Source: Branchiostoma floridae
Taxonomy: Eukaryota > Chordata > Leptocardii > Amphioxiformes > Branchiostomatidae
NCBI RefSeq assembly: GCF_000003815.2
Contig: NC_049990.1
Location: 19,791,241 to 19,855,240 of the forward strand
Direction of reading: 5' to 3'
DNA length: 64,000 bases
The first letter of the stretch is position 1, and each line of letters starts with the position of its first letter. Of the stretch, positions 21,180 through 33,457 are shown in pieces. The position numbers were made by a program, and so were the translations under genes. Below the pieces are notes generated by a model. That model saw nothing but the letters and a program-made list of their open reading frames with translations, ran no database searches and was not told where the DNA came from.

Positions 21180-24100
21180 TTACAAACATTCCCGCTGCAT
21201 GTGCTCCGACTGTTCGTGATAGCTGGCGGCCTTTTGGTCATCACCAAGGAACCTCCAGGCGTTACCCAAGTTTTTTATTGCAATGGCGATATGAGGATGT
21301 GCAGTGTTCTCACCATAGATAGTCCGCATCATCTGTAGTGACTGTTCCCAATAGGTGACGGCCTTTTTGTGATAACTAAGGTTCCCCCAGGCGCTACCCA
21401 AGTTGATTAGTGACGAGGAGATATTAGGATGTGCAGTGTTCTCACCATGAATAGTCCGCTTTATCTGTAGAGACTGTTCATGATAGCTGACGGCCTTTTT
21501 GTAATTACCAAGGTTCCTCCAGGCGATACCCAAGTTGTCTAGTGACGAGGCGATATCAGGATGTGCAGTGTTCTCACCATGAATAATCCGCTTTATCTGT
21601 AGTGACTGTTCGTGATAGCTGACGGCCTTTTTGTGATCACCAAGGTTCCTCCAGGCGATACCCAAGTTGTTTAGTGACTTGGCGATATCAGGATGTGCAG
21701 TGTTCTCACCATAAATAATCCGCTTCATCTGTAGCGAATGTTCGTGGTAGCTGACGGCCTTTTTGTCATCACCAAGGTGCCACCAGGCGTTACCCAAGTT
21801 GTTTAGTGACGAGGCGATATGAGGATGTGCAGTGTTCTCACCATAGATAGTCCTCATCATCGGTAGTGACTGTTCGTGATAGCTGACGGCTTTTTTGTGA
21901 TCACCAAGGCACGTCCAGGCGATGCCCAAGTTATTTAGTGACGAGGTGATATCAGGATGTGCAGTGTTCTCACCATACATAATCCGCTTCATCTGCAGTG
22001 CCTGTTCGTAATAGCTGACGGCCTTTTGGTGCTCACCAAGATCGCTCCAGGCGGCGCCCAAGTTGTTTAGTGACGAGGCGATATTAGGATGTGCAGTGTT
22101 CTCGCCATGAATGATCCGCTCTATCTGTAGTGACTGTTCGTGATAGCTGGCGGCCTTTCTGTGATCACCAAGGTCCCGCCAGGCGTTACCCAAGTTGTTT
22201 AGTGAAAAGGCGATATCAGGGTGTGCAGTATTCTCACCATAGATAGTCCGCCTCATCTGTAGTGAATGTTCGTGATAGCTGGCGGCCTTTTTGTAATCAC
22301 CAAGGTCCCTCCAGACGTTACCCAAGTTGTATAGTGACCCAGCGATATCAGGATGTGCAGTGTTCTCACCATGAATAGTCCGCTTCATCTGTAGTGACTG
22401 TTCGTGATAACTGACGGCATTTTTGCTATCACCAAGGCACATCCAGGCGTTACCCAAATTGTTTAGTGATGTGGCGATATCAGGATGTGCAGTGTTCTCA
22501 CCATGAGTAATCCGCATCATTTGTAGTGACTGTTCGTGATAGCTGACGGCCTTTTTGTAATCAACAAGGTCCATCCAGGCGATACCCAAGTTGCCTAGTG
22601 ACGATGCGATATGAGGATGTGCAGTGTTCTCACCATAAATAATCCGCTTCATCTGTAGTGACTGTTCGTGATAGCTGACGGCCTTTTTGTAATCAACAAG
22701 GTGCTTCCAGGCGTTACCCAAGTTGCCTAGTGACGCGGCGATATGAGGATGTACAGTGTTCTCACCAAAGATAATCCGCTTCATCTGTAGTGACTGTTCG
22801 AGATAACTGACGGCCTTTTTGTAATCACCAAGGTCCCTCCAGGCGTTACCCAAGTTGTTTAGTGACGAGGCGATATGAGGATGCGCAGTGTTCTCGCCAT
22901 AGATAGTCCGCTTCATCTGTAGTGACTGTTCGTGATAGCTGACGGCCTTTTTGTGATTACCAAGGTTCATCAATGCGAGACCCAAGTTGCCTAGTGACGA
23001 GGCGATATGAGGATGTGCAGTGTTCTCACCATAGATAATCCGCATCATCTGTAGTGACCGTTCGTGATAGCTGACGGCCTTTTTGTAATCCACGATGTTC
23101 TGACATGCTTCACCTAACTTGTGAAGTGTTTGGACAATGTCAGAATGCATTGAAGCTTCACCGAATTGGGTTTGATAGTTCTGCAGAAGTTCTTCCAAAC
23201 ATACCTTCGAGTTAGGGTAATCACACAGACTATCGTATACCTGGGATTTCAGTTGCAAAGAATTGTCAAATAGTTTTAAAGGATGTCTTGTCGACTCGAT
23301 AATCTTGGAGACAAAAAGCTTCAAAGGTGTTGCTGTGTAGTAGTATCTCATGAGCTGTTTTGCATTTGAGACGTAAAACACTTTCCTTAATTTTTCCCCC
23401 AGATCTGTTTCTGACGGCATGGACGATAATGCTGACATATTTTCTACTTGGCCATGGTTGTTCATGTATGTCCGCAGCCTCAGTTCTGCTGAGATGCTGA
23501 CCATCACCAACAAGTGATGCGCGTTCTCTTTGTCAATGACGCCATTATTCTGCATCTTTGCAATGGTCTCCCAAATTGTCGTCGGCTGTATTTCGTGAAG
23601 CAGTGCCCAACATGAAATAGCAATGCTTGAAAATCGATAGATTTCTTCCTTAACATTGAGCAGACTGGCTTTCAGGAAATGTCTTTCAAAGGTTGGGGAA
23701 TTCTCTATTATTATGGCATTTGCGAGTAAAGAGGGGATTTCTCTACTGTCTTCACGCAGTAGCTTAGTCCATAAAGCCATATATCTATCGATAAACTCTT
23801 GCTCTCCTACGATTAAAGAGACATTCCCCAATACACTTGCAAGATGGTAGCCTTTTTTCAAATAGGACGTTACATTGACTTCCAGAAGTTTTACCATGTT
23901 GCTGGGTGTACAGATAAGTTCGCATGTTTTACCCCTGCCTAACGGAGTCTTGCATGCATGTGGCATGGCTCCATCGAACGAAAACCCGCGCGGTGTTACA
24001 GAGTCATAGTACCAGTTGTCCAGTGGCTCGTCTGAGTAGAAATCATTAAGAGACTTAATCCCCATGGCAGGAAGAATAGTTTCTCCCAGATTGATTACTT

Positions 24101-25680
24101 TGAGATGCAGGTAGTGAGTGAGGTTGCGGAAGTAGGTGACATTATTTTCCGTTTCCTTCTCTATCAAAATGGCAAATTCCAGGTCAGAGTATGGTGTTAC
24201 TAGACCTGTGGCTTGCGAACCCAAACCCATCATGGCGTACTTACATGGAGGGGGGCCCATTACCTCCATACATTCATCTATAAGGCCAATCATAAACGTT
24301 GTTCGCTGATGAAGTATTGTCTGAAACAATGCCTTGACTGCTTTCACTCTCCTCTTCTCCACTTCTGTGATATTTGGGTCGTCATCATCAAGGCAGTATG
24401 GATCTGTCTGTTGTTCAATCTCTTCGATCTCTTTTTCTACTTGACGCCTATCTTCCTTCAACATCGCTTGGTGTTTATTTATGTCATCTATGACTACCGT
24501 TTGTGTGATACCCAGTACGTGCTTAACGAATGATTGAGTTATCAACTGGACTGTTTGTTTGATGTCGCATTGTTCTTCTGTTTTGGCTCTTACCAGTACT
24601 GCGTTACAGAGCGCTGCTGCCTTGGTGAAGTCATCACCGTCTTTTGACTGCATCCCTCTCTTCAGGTAGACATCACTTAATTTTAGAAGTGGCTCCGCCT
24701 CTCTGCTTGATTCTGTATGGTCATACAAAAAGCATCATAAAATTAATATTCCATAAGACTCCTTCTTGGTAACCGCACAAACATTCTCTTCATGGACATA
24801 TTTGTGTCGTCATGGATAGAATATGTAGTGATCAGACGAATACATGCAAATTCAAGTAGATAAGCATTTAGTCACCTTTCCCATGAACAGACTTGAGCGC
24901 AGCTACAAAGTTCTGTTCTGCCATCTCCATGTCCCCTGCCTGCAGGGACCTGCAGCCCTCCTGCAGGTATTCTGTTATGCCCATGTCCCTTATCTTCAGG
25001 GCCCTGCAGCCTTCCTGCAGTTGTTCTGTCGTGTCCAGGTCCCCTGTCTGCAAGGCCCTGCAGCCCTCCTGCAGCTGTTCTGACGCGTCCAGGTCCCCTG
25101 TCTGCAGGTCCTTGCAGCCCTCCTGCAGCTGTTCTGCCATGTACAGGTCTCCTGTCTGCAGGGCCTTGCAGCCCTCCTGCAGCTGTTCTGTCGTGTCTAG
25201 GTCTCCTGTCTGCAGTGCCCTGCAGCCCTCCTGCAACTGTTCTGACGAGTCAAGGTCTTCTGTCTGCAGGTCCTTGCAGCCCTCATGCAGCTGTTCTGAC
25301 GCGTCCAGGTCCCCTGTCTGCAGGTCCTTGCAGCCCCCCTGCAGCTGTTCTGCCATGTACAGGTCTCCTGTCTGCAGGGCCTTGCAGCCCTCCTGCAGCT
25401 GTTCTGTCGTGTCCAGGCCTCCTGTCTGCAGGGCCTTGCAGCTCTCCTTTATCTGTTCTGGTGTGTCCAGGTCTCCTGTCTGCAGGTCCTTGCAGTCGTC
25501 CTGCGGTTGTTCTGCCGTGTCTAGGTCTCCCTTCTGCAGTGCTCTGCAGCCTTCCTGCAGTTGTTCCGCTGTGTTTATGTCTCCTGTCTGCATGGCCCTG
25601 CAGCTCTCCTGCAGTTGTTCTGTCGTGTTTATGCCCCCGGTCTGCAGGGCTCTGCAACCTTCTTGCAGCTGTTCTGCCAT
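21180..25680 (-). CDS. N2: intact nucleotidyltransferase-TPR protein (~1445 aa)
   Basis: Two coding exons, 25680-24876 and 24712-21180, are joined in phase 1 (donor aaag|gtgac, acceptor tacag); total 1446 codons with stop. Start ATG 25680 (gaacATGg) is shared with N1; an upstream in-frame ATG at 25788 is possible. Residues 1-268 hold fourteen 18-residue units (consensus [18 protein letters not shown]) and a TPR-like cap. Around residues 430-447 lies [20 protein letters not shown], the G-S-x10-D-x-E signature of Pol-beta-fold nucleotidyltransferases. A possible third acidic residue is in FSFDGAMP. Residues ~600-760 are helical ([14 protein letters not shown]), like the helical partner domain of GlnD/DUF294-type NTases. 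Residues ~810-1445 are fourteen 44-residue TPRs ([20 protein letters not shown] type) plus a half. No signal peptide or membrane segment, so cytosolic. Substrate unknown; TPRs likely bind a partner protein. Confidence 0.85.
21240..23100 (-). repeat. 132-bp tandem repeat array (TPRs of N2)
   Basis: Fourteen 132-bp units, each one 44-residue TPR, in strict register (for example the ctgacggcctttttg segment recurs at 132-bp spacing). Similarity between adjacent units is high enough to expect unequal crossing-over or gene conversion. N1 has about 10 and N3 about 13 such units. Confidence 0.9.
24910..25680 (-). repeat. 54-bp coding minisatellite in N2 exon 1
   Basis: Fourteen units of 54 bp (18 residues). 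A four-unit (216-bp) higher-order period is visible: units 6-7 and 10-11 share the [11 protein letters not shown] / [11 protein letters not shown] pair. N1 has 2 units and N3 about 19. The unit lacks stops in several frames on both strands, producing long shadow frames. Confidence 0.9.
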
Positions 25681-25859
25681 GTTCCGTTCCCGTTCGTTGT
25701 TGTTACTATAATGATATAATTCAAGTAGAGAGTTAAGACAAGAATTGGTGTGAACATATGACCACTGAAGACAGAATCCATATTTCACAGAACAATAGCA
25801 TCTGTCAATTGTTTACAGAGGGACATTCTATAGTGGCGAGCTTCTCCAATCAACGATTC

Positions 25860-26210
25860 GACCTCGGTTTCTCCGGAGTATTGCTACATGAAGCAAAAAT
25901 AACCATTTACATGTATTATACTTAACGTTGGAGTATAACAGACGTACAAAAGAACTAAGATGAAAGTGCCTATATAGTATCTTAAACGGTATCGATAAGG
26001 TGCTAAAGGCTCCATCCCTAGGGCGTCGCCAAAGAGCGTATTGAAAACACTTGTGTAAAGAGGTCGATACTACATACAGGTTTGCTATGAACGCCCGGTT
26101 ACCTGGAGTTGAAGAAACACGTATAATGTATCGTGTATTATATGGTGTGTTTGTTTTAAACCAAGTCAACCTTGAGTCATAACACACAATCTCACATGCA
26201 ACTCCTCAAA
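25860..26210. other. Shared upstream segment between N2 and P copy C
   Basis: Resembles 13040-13340 and 40720-41060, including ttctccggagtattgct, taaacggtatcgataa and a gaagaaacacgt segment. Likely N2 5' UTR and promoter. No gene seen. Confidence 0.45.
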
Positions 26211-26295
26211 CCCAACGTCACGTGGTGAAAACACACCGACCTGTCATGGAATTCCCCTGTCCGGGAATGACGTGGCAGTTTCAGACTTGTGACTA
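26211..26295. promoter_or_regulatory. Conserved E-box/kappaB/CRE-like block, unit C
   Basis: Contains cccaacgtcacgtgg, ggaattcccc (26248-26257) and gaatgacgtggcag. It lies 0.5 kb upstream of the N2 start and 1.7 kb upstream of P copy C. Confidence 0.5.
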
Positions 26296-26639
26296 GACTA
26301 TATAGGTTAGCATGAATGATGATAAAACAAAATAATTACAAAAAACAACTTGCGACATAAGAATACAAAATTGGGGCCAGTTGTCGTGTCAGTCTGCCCT
26401 CATATCAGGGAATGTACCATCAGTCGTACCTGCGACCAAGGGTTTGGAACCTCCTTGCCTTGATATAACGTTACCCCCCTCCCAACAAACGTACACATAC
26501 ACACACACACACATGCCAATGTAATACAAACGAACACCTGTTCAGCTGTCTTCAAACAAAAGCCTTCACATTCAGTGTTAAACGTACTGTTGGAAACAGA
26601 TGTGACATTTTCTCAATGACAATAGTAGGGTTGGAGACA

Positions 26640-27060
26640 ACAGTTCAAATACTGCGTTCATGTTGAATAGATCGTCAAGGTACGACGTCACTCCGACATA
26701 CCTGTTCAATTTGTTAGGTCTCTGCAATGCCCAGTACTGTCAAAAATTAGGAATTGTGGCCTGCTTATTTCAAAATCCGTCCTAAGTCTTCGAATTATGT
26801 TGTAAAAATTATCATTGAGCATCGAAAACACTGTCAGGTAAAAAAGCGGAAGTCGCCGAAGATGTGGCCGTACCTGTTTGTACCGCGAGGGTTTAACAGG
26901 GGAACTTTGGTATCAATACAAAGGCGACGAAATGGACTATCACACTGTGTAACGGGTCTAGGTGCATTGTAAAAAACGGACAACCACAACTGTCCTGTAC
27001 AAAATACCCTTTGTTTTTAAAGCCATAGAATTCGGCCATTTTGCAAACACGAAATGTCTT
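26640..27060. repeat. Distal upstream block, unit C
   Basis: Matches 44580-45020 and, more weakly, the blocks at 30-480 and 4450-4830 (segments gtggccgtacctgtttgtaccgcgag and actatcacactgtg). The kappaB decamer seen at 156 and 4598 is altered here (cggaagtcgcc). Confidence 0.6.
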
Positions 27061-27275
27061 TGTTGCTGTGCTGGAAAACCCCTGTAGATAAACATAACGA
27101 AGGTCAAAGGTCTTTTAGTTGTGCCGCGGGCAGTTGCAATATTGTTTACACTTATGAGACCGGATCAAACGTTGATCCGGCGTGCGCGGTATCTTAGAAA
27201 ACAACATATTTTACTTTCGAAGAAAGAAGTAGAACCCAGTGTTCGATGCTTGGCCCTTCGACTGCACACTTCATT

Positions 27276-27420
27276 TCCGGCTCGGAACCTAGAGGTTCTG
27301 AGTTCGATCCCCACCGTGCCCCGACCCGACGTTGTGTCCTTGGGAAAGGCACTTTACACGACCTTCCTCACTTCACCCAGGTGTAAAAATGGGTACCTTC
27401 TGTTTGTACCGTGTATGTGG
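27276..27420 (+). mobile_element. tRNA-derived SINE fragment
   Basis: Contains gagttcgatcc, a good RNA polymerase III B box, and then a SINE-body-like segment cttgggaaaggcactttaca...cacccaggtgtaaaaatggg. The A-box side is incomplete. It is present only in unit C. Confidence 0.6.
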
Positions 27421-27559
27421 CACTGTTAATATACAAAACTTGAGTGCATTGCCACATTGTCTTTGTCTGTCCAAAAGCAAAATAGAAAGAAAGAACCAAC
27501 ATTATTGTCAAGAATACTGATATTGCACTGGGTGCGTTTTCAAACGCCGGCTTCGATGG

Positions 27560-27922
27560 TCCGGATTAGACCCTCTTCGACACCTAAACCTCTCAGCACT
27601 CACCACATTATAGCGTTCCAGAACACCGTAAACGTACCAGGAATAACATCACAATCGGTTGTTCCAGGTATATTAACTGATTTGATGTTGTTTACCGGTG
27701 CAATCGGTTAGCGAGAGAAGCAAAATGCTTTTTCTGCGAAGTCACAGACCGTAATCAGTTTGTCTGTTGCGACAAATGTAGCGATAGTTTGGCTGCGAAT
27801 TGTCTGTAGAGACATGGAATATCCCTCAAAGCACTGGTATTATTTTATTATATATATTTCAAGACGAGAGAGTCTTGAACTAAAAGTAAACGTTTGTGTA
27901 TCGAAGTTCCGTGAGTGGAAAT
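27560..27922 (+). promoter_or_regulatory. Promoter-proximal block of P copy C
   Basis: Shared with the other P copies. It contains gcgttccagaacacc, gttgttccagg, ggttagcgagagaagcaaa and, near 27860, the caagacgagagagtcttg inverted repeat. Confidence 0.5.
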
Positions 27923-30900
27923 ATGCAGACCGCTCGAGCGGCGCTAGGCGTCGCCTTGCGGGTCTGTCCAAGAACTGCAGTATCCACATACACCAAACCA
28001 GCAGCAGGTAAGGAGCAATAAATGTTGTCTGTGTTTCCAACTTTAGTTCTTCCGATCCTTGTGTAGATATGTACGGCATACATCATGATAACACAGCATA
28101 TGATTCCACAGGGACGCTGTCAGTGTTAGTAAATAGTTCAACTTTATACTCGTACTTCTGAAGAAAAATGTTTTGTCTTCAATTACGATGCTAACATACG
28201 GTCAGTAAATAGGGATTCTTTTTCTCTGTCCTAAGATTTCAGACGAGGTGATTTAACAGATGCAGATTAATAACATAAAGCTACTACGTGAATTATTTAA
28301 ATCATAGTGTAATCATACAGATGTACTAGTAGGATTGTACAATGAAAAGTACATTAATAAATAGAACAAAAATGTACATTGCATTACAATATTTACTACA
28401 CACTCTTACATCAGTTGTGAAAAGGTTTAATTTTAATTTCGTCACTTTGATATCAGGTCAGTCTATTATATCATGGTTATCTTGTTCACTGCAGATCAAG
28501 CTGGGACAAAAAAATATTGTAGGTCATATTTTCTTACTTAATTTTAAAGCTAATTATGTGATGAATTGTAGAGAGAATAGCCGGGACCAATGCCCCTTGA
28601 CGTTTATCTTTGTTTTCATTTCTTCTCGACGGATCTATCATTTTGCCACTCAGGTATGGTGCGCGTGCATACTTCACCGCCGCGCCCTAGCGGTTCCCAG
28701 CAGAACTGCCTCCGTCCGGACATGCCGTACAAGACCGGCCATGCGGACTGGAGCGGTCTGGACCTGGGGCTCTTCATCGGGGCGGGCGTTCTTGTCACTG
28801 CCGGGCTGTATGAGGTGAGATTTTTATGTTTGCGAAAGCAGCAAACATATAGTATTCCTGTAGATATTCCGCCTAAACGCAGGAAAAGCTAGGGCTGTAC
28901 CATGCTCTCTACGTTTCCAGCTTTTTGATTGGCTACAAAAGGCCTCTCCTCGAGGACACGTCACATGTGGACCTATCAGCAAAACGCTTGCTCAAACCGG
29001 GATCCAATGAAAATACAGATGACAAAGCCGCGAAAACCCTCTGCCGCATGGCGATACGTAAATTTTCTACCATCTTCCCACACCCGCGGTACAAAAACTA
29101 TCCGGTCCTAGAGGCAAAGTTACCCATCAAAATAAAGTATATAGGTTTGTCTTTCTTCTGATGTGTTTATTTTGCATGTAAATTGTTTAAAACGCCAAAA
29201 AGCATTCTACTCCTCTTGATTAGCTCTTTCAGAAACAGTAAAAACAGTCATTGTATTGTGTTTTTGAAATTTTGGTTGGAATACTAATTTCCTTTCTTTT
29301 CCCTTCGCAAACATCCTGCATTTTTTTCAAAAATGTTGTCTTTCTAGTTTTCATTCTTTTTACCTTATCAAATTGAAAACTAACGTCATTTTTACTAACT
29401 GGTCAAAACTGCCTGTTCTAGAACGGCGTCCGGAGCGACGCTATCTTAAAACATTCATGGCCATCGATGTTTGAATCATATGGCATCCTCCGGGAAAACC
29501 AAGGGCGATGCGGGCGTGCGAATAAAAGAGCTTGACAAGAAATTTAAATTTTCATCCTTCACGAAATCTTAGTGGTCAGAAAGGTTGAGAAAATGGCTAA
29601 ACATACGTATCGTGGTATAGTATACCGAATAAGATAGATACACTTATGGTCTTTAACATCTTCTTCTTGGACTTCAGAATTGACTTTGGCATTTTATGAA
29701 ATTAATGATAAACAATCCCCTTTCCGTTTTTTTATCTGCGGCAAACATTTGCCTATTTTGCAGCTATGGTATATGGATATAATAGAATCAGCATGGCCTA
29801 ACAATTGTATGTTGCCGTACTCAAAAGTCAAATTCTGTTCAAAATTACTCAGGCTAGCATCTATAGATCTAGGAATAATCACATTGCACAAATTCCTTGC
29901 CCTATATCTAACACCTTTGTTTCTTACGTTTTATCAGCACAAAAAGGCTGAAGTCACGCACACACCGTCCGAAGTACCACCTGTGCAAGGTGTTCAGTAC
30001 GTCCCGTCAGTCAACAGTCAGTACACGGGCCTGAACCTGGTACCGCTGGCGCCGTACACTCCGGCCGGAGTGCTGTGCAGGAGCGCCGCCTTTCCCTTCG
30101 AAACAAACGACGTGGCCGACAAGAAAGTTGCCGTGACCGAGGCTAATAGAGGTGACAAGAAAGCCCAGCAAGTCTTCGCCCAGTTTGGCAGGTCTGCTGA
30201 AAGAAACGAGGAAACTACCTCCACCGAGGAGGCCAACAAGTGCCCACGGGATGTCTCGGACGAGACGCCGACGGCTGTCGGTCCCGTGAAGATGCGCGAC
30301 AAGGCACTGTCCACTGCGGAAGACGTCCGTACTGCTTCCACTGAGAGCAAGAAGACGTCTGGAGACGCAGTAGATGAGGATGCTGTGAACAAGAGAGGCG
30401 AGGGATCAAGTGTTGGTGAGGCCAAAACGACTTCTTACTACGCTGTATCTATTTGTCCATTTTGCTTAGTTTTGAGACTGACACATCAGTTAATAAAGTA
30501 CGCGGTAACGGTTCGAAATATCAGATAGAGTGATTTGTAAAACCAAGATACTTGAATTTTGCCCGAAGCATTGTTGAGAATGACAACTTTGAGGGAAGAA
30601 CAAACTTTTGAATCTAAAGCGGGCAGAGATGTAGTTAAATGTTTCTTGATGATTTTTGAGCTTGAACAAAAAGTGTCTGTTTGTTTGTTTGTTTCTCTAA
30701 GTACCGAAACTTTGTCGTCATGACTGTTTTCTCTACTGGCTGACTAGCAAGCTGGTACGTCTCCAGCTTAGTTGATATTTTTTTTCTAGGCACACCAGAG
30801 TTCTTGCCACACACAAAGAAAATGGCAAACTACAACGAAACAGCCGTGTCGTCTGAAAATGACGTCACTGTGTGTGGTGATGACCAGGGGCCGGCCAAAG

Positions 30901-32221
30901 AGCTGCTGACGTCCAACTCTGACATCGGCCACCAGAAGTCACCTTCCGCGTGTTCTCTTGGAGGGGGCCAAGTCTCCGAGGGGAACGCCGGGAAGGACCA
31001 CGAATTCTGTGTGGATGACGACACCTCTAACGTCACCAATGACATCATGCACACCTGCAGTCTGCCAGCTACCTCTGATGGAGAAAACGCGGGAAATTAC
31101 GTCATTAGCAGGTGGGGAGAGACAAGTCCTCGGCGCGCTGACTTCACAGAGGCAGAAGTCATCACAGTCACGGCATGTCCCGTTCGGCACGAGCTTAGCG
31201 CTGCTACACGCGAGGTAATCGGATCCACGCCACACGTCACAGACAAGACGGACACTGAGATCAGCTCGGAACAGTTCCTGTCCGAGGGACATTTGTGAGT
31301 CTATGTTTATTTCATTACAATGTTAAGTTACTGTAGTAGAACATATGAGAGAGGTAAACTTAAAAGTTTTTTTCTTAACTTGTTTCTGCACGTTTCTTTT
31401 TAATATTCCTTACTGTTTGAATGATCAGGCCTTTATTTTCTGGTGTTTTTTGATAACTTCGATTGTTATCTGACCTTAAAGTTCCTTAGACTGTCAGAAT
31501 TTCTTTCTTCAGAAAAGAGATCAGTTAAATGAAATAAATTACGACACAAAGAGTGGTGCAAAACTTGGCTGAGCCTTGTTTCGGTTACCAACGAAGACCC
31601 TAACTACTAGAGTTTTGTTCCACTTGTTAAGAAATAAAAAAATACATTCAATCATTTTGCAAAAGTTCATCTGCATTCTAGGAGATACTCCTTAACATTA
31701 CTGTGAACAGATTGACAAATTAATCTGATGTTTAACCTTAGATCCAATAGTGTAAACATATTAATATCCTTATGTTTATTCATATGCTGGTTCATAGGTT
31801 AATTCATCTATATCCACTTGTTTGTTTCTTTGTATGTTTAGTTGTGGTAGACCTTGCAAAAGTCATTCTACGTTTGTCGTGTCAATAAAGAGATTTTTTG
31901 TAACTTTCCAGTGACTACGAGAGCGGCCACCTGTCCCAGCACGTACCCGTGAATCCCCGGCTGCAGAGGAAGCTCAGATGTGCCGTGCTCTACGCTGATT
32001 GGCGGGAAGACAGTCAGTTCTGTCTCAGAGATGACGTCACGACCAACCTGAGGATTCGTTTCTCCTGGTTCGGACAGGAGGATGACGACGACCTTTTTGA
32101 CGTCACTGAGGTGAAGGTCTACTACACGGTTCTTGAAGGTGTGAGGAGAGAAGAGTGCGGATTGGTGGAGAATCACGTGACCAGCATGACAAGTGATGAT
32201 GACGATATGGAGTCATACTAA
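27923..32221 (+). CDS. Family P copy C: predicted single-pass membrane protein (~506 aa)
   Basis: Five exons: 27923-28007, 28654-28814, 29938-30397, 30790-31294 and 31912-32221. Phases match throughout and the stop is TAA at 32219. Exon 1 encodes a basic, presequence-like N-terminus. Exon 2 ends with the membrane segment GLFIGAGVLVTAGLYE, followed by HKK. Exons 3 and 4 encode hydrophilic Ser/Thr/Asp/Glu-rich sequence. Exon 5 encodes a compact domain (RKLRCAVLYADWREDSQFC ... FSWFGQEDDDD ... VTEVKVYYTVLEG). The donor after exon 3 is GC (aagagag|gcgagg) where copies B and D have GT; without GC-AG splicing the frame runs to 30528. The stop replaces a Tyr codon in copy D, removing about 20 C-terminal residues. 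The family is not recognised. Divergent from N2; convergent with N3. Confidence 0.65.
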
Positions 32222-32399
32222 CCTGGACACGGGCGCAGGAACGGTATCCAGACTGGGAACGAGAACTGGGTCTAAGACGTTTATAAATGCCAAATAAGCA
32301 AATTCAGCATAATTAGTCTTCTCAGTTTAGTTAGTTGACTACTCAAGGAAACAGAAACAATATATCTTCTCACCATTTAATATTACATTAAATCACAGC

Positions 32400-33370
32400 A
32401 TCGCTTGGTCATAATACAAAGGGGTTATTGATTCTGATAATGAACTATTTTAATAAATCTAAAAATTTAATCATATTTATACTATATACATAAGACATTC
32501 CTGTTGCTTAATCGCAATGAAATATCATTTTCCAGCCCTAAAAACATAACCATCATGATAGTGCAATGTGTCTGTCTGCCTAGTTTGCACTTTATAACAT
32601 TTCAAAACGAAAATACAGACCCCATCATGTCATATTCTTTGGTAGCAGCTTAGATATCATATACTTCCAAATTATATGATGACGTTATTGCAAATCCTTG
32701 CCCGATGGCTAATTTCAGGTAGCATGGAAGGGACATACAAATAGTGCAATGCAATGTATCATGTGTCTGCTCTAGTCTAAAAAAATAACTCTACATTCTG
32801 ACTTATTGGGTTCAATGGTTTTTTTTTCTGTGACAGTGAATGACGACGGGTCTAACCTGTACTATTATATATGGGGGATTCGTGATGTTAGGAGGAGAGC
32901 TTACTATAAAGATTCTAAGAGCTCCTCTTTTCGTAATCTTAAAAGGAAAGGAATCGTAATAACATGTGCTTCATCTTCCACCATGTTTGACGTGCAGTAT
33001 TTTTTCTTGCCCACACAAGTAACTTCTTGATAAGATAATCATACAAAGGTAATTTTTACTACTAGTTTACGGTGTCTGTTTAGTAACATAAATTACATAA
33101 AATACAGAAACAGACATACAACGACATTTACAAAACCATACAACTCCTTTTACAAAATAAGTGTGAACTCGGACCAAGCTGCTTAAACAGCGATAGAAGA
33201 GAGGCTGGCCAACGAGGCAGACCGCTTCTAGACTAGGACATGGAGCGATAAGATATGATGATGATGATGACAGAAACAGACAAAGGAAGTGCGTTTGGAA
33301 TTCATTGTCACAAAGTTTTATTGTTGCAAGAAAGTTAAATTCGGCGTTCATTAGAAAGGATGTCATCAGA
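32400..33370. repeat. 3' intergenic block of unit C
   Basis: Conserved with the 3' blocks of the other units: gtgtctgctctagtct, a gtaataacatgtgcttcatc segment, and ggtgtctgtttagta. It lies between the convergent P copy C and N3. Not supported as coding. Confidence 0.6.
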
Positions 33371-33457
33371 CATGTTTATCATTCACAATCAGTGAAAAAA
33401 GTGATTTGAGAACAATTTGTGCCAACCTTGACAAGGAATACATACTTCAAACTGAAA

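Noticed and set aside
24910-25680. CRISPR-like appearance of regularly spaced repeats
   Set aside because: There are no unique spacers. The units are contiguous, in frame and coding, in animal DNA.
24893-25736. Long + strand frames antisense to N2 exon 1
   Set aside because: They run across the 54-bp minisatellite, whose unit is free of stops in several frames and has a length divisible by three. The composition (Cys/Ser/Pro-rich) simply mirrors the repeat, and the sense frame joins correctly to exon 2.
27276-27420. tRNA gene
   Set aside because: Only the B box is good. No cloverleaf can be drawn, and the downstream sequence is SINE-like.
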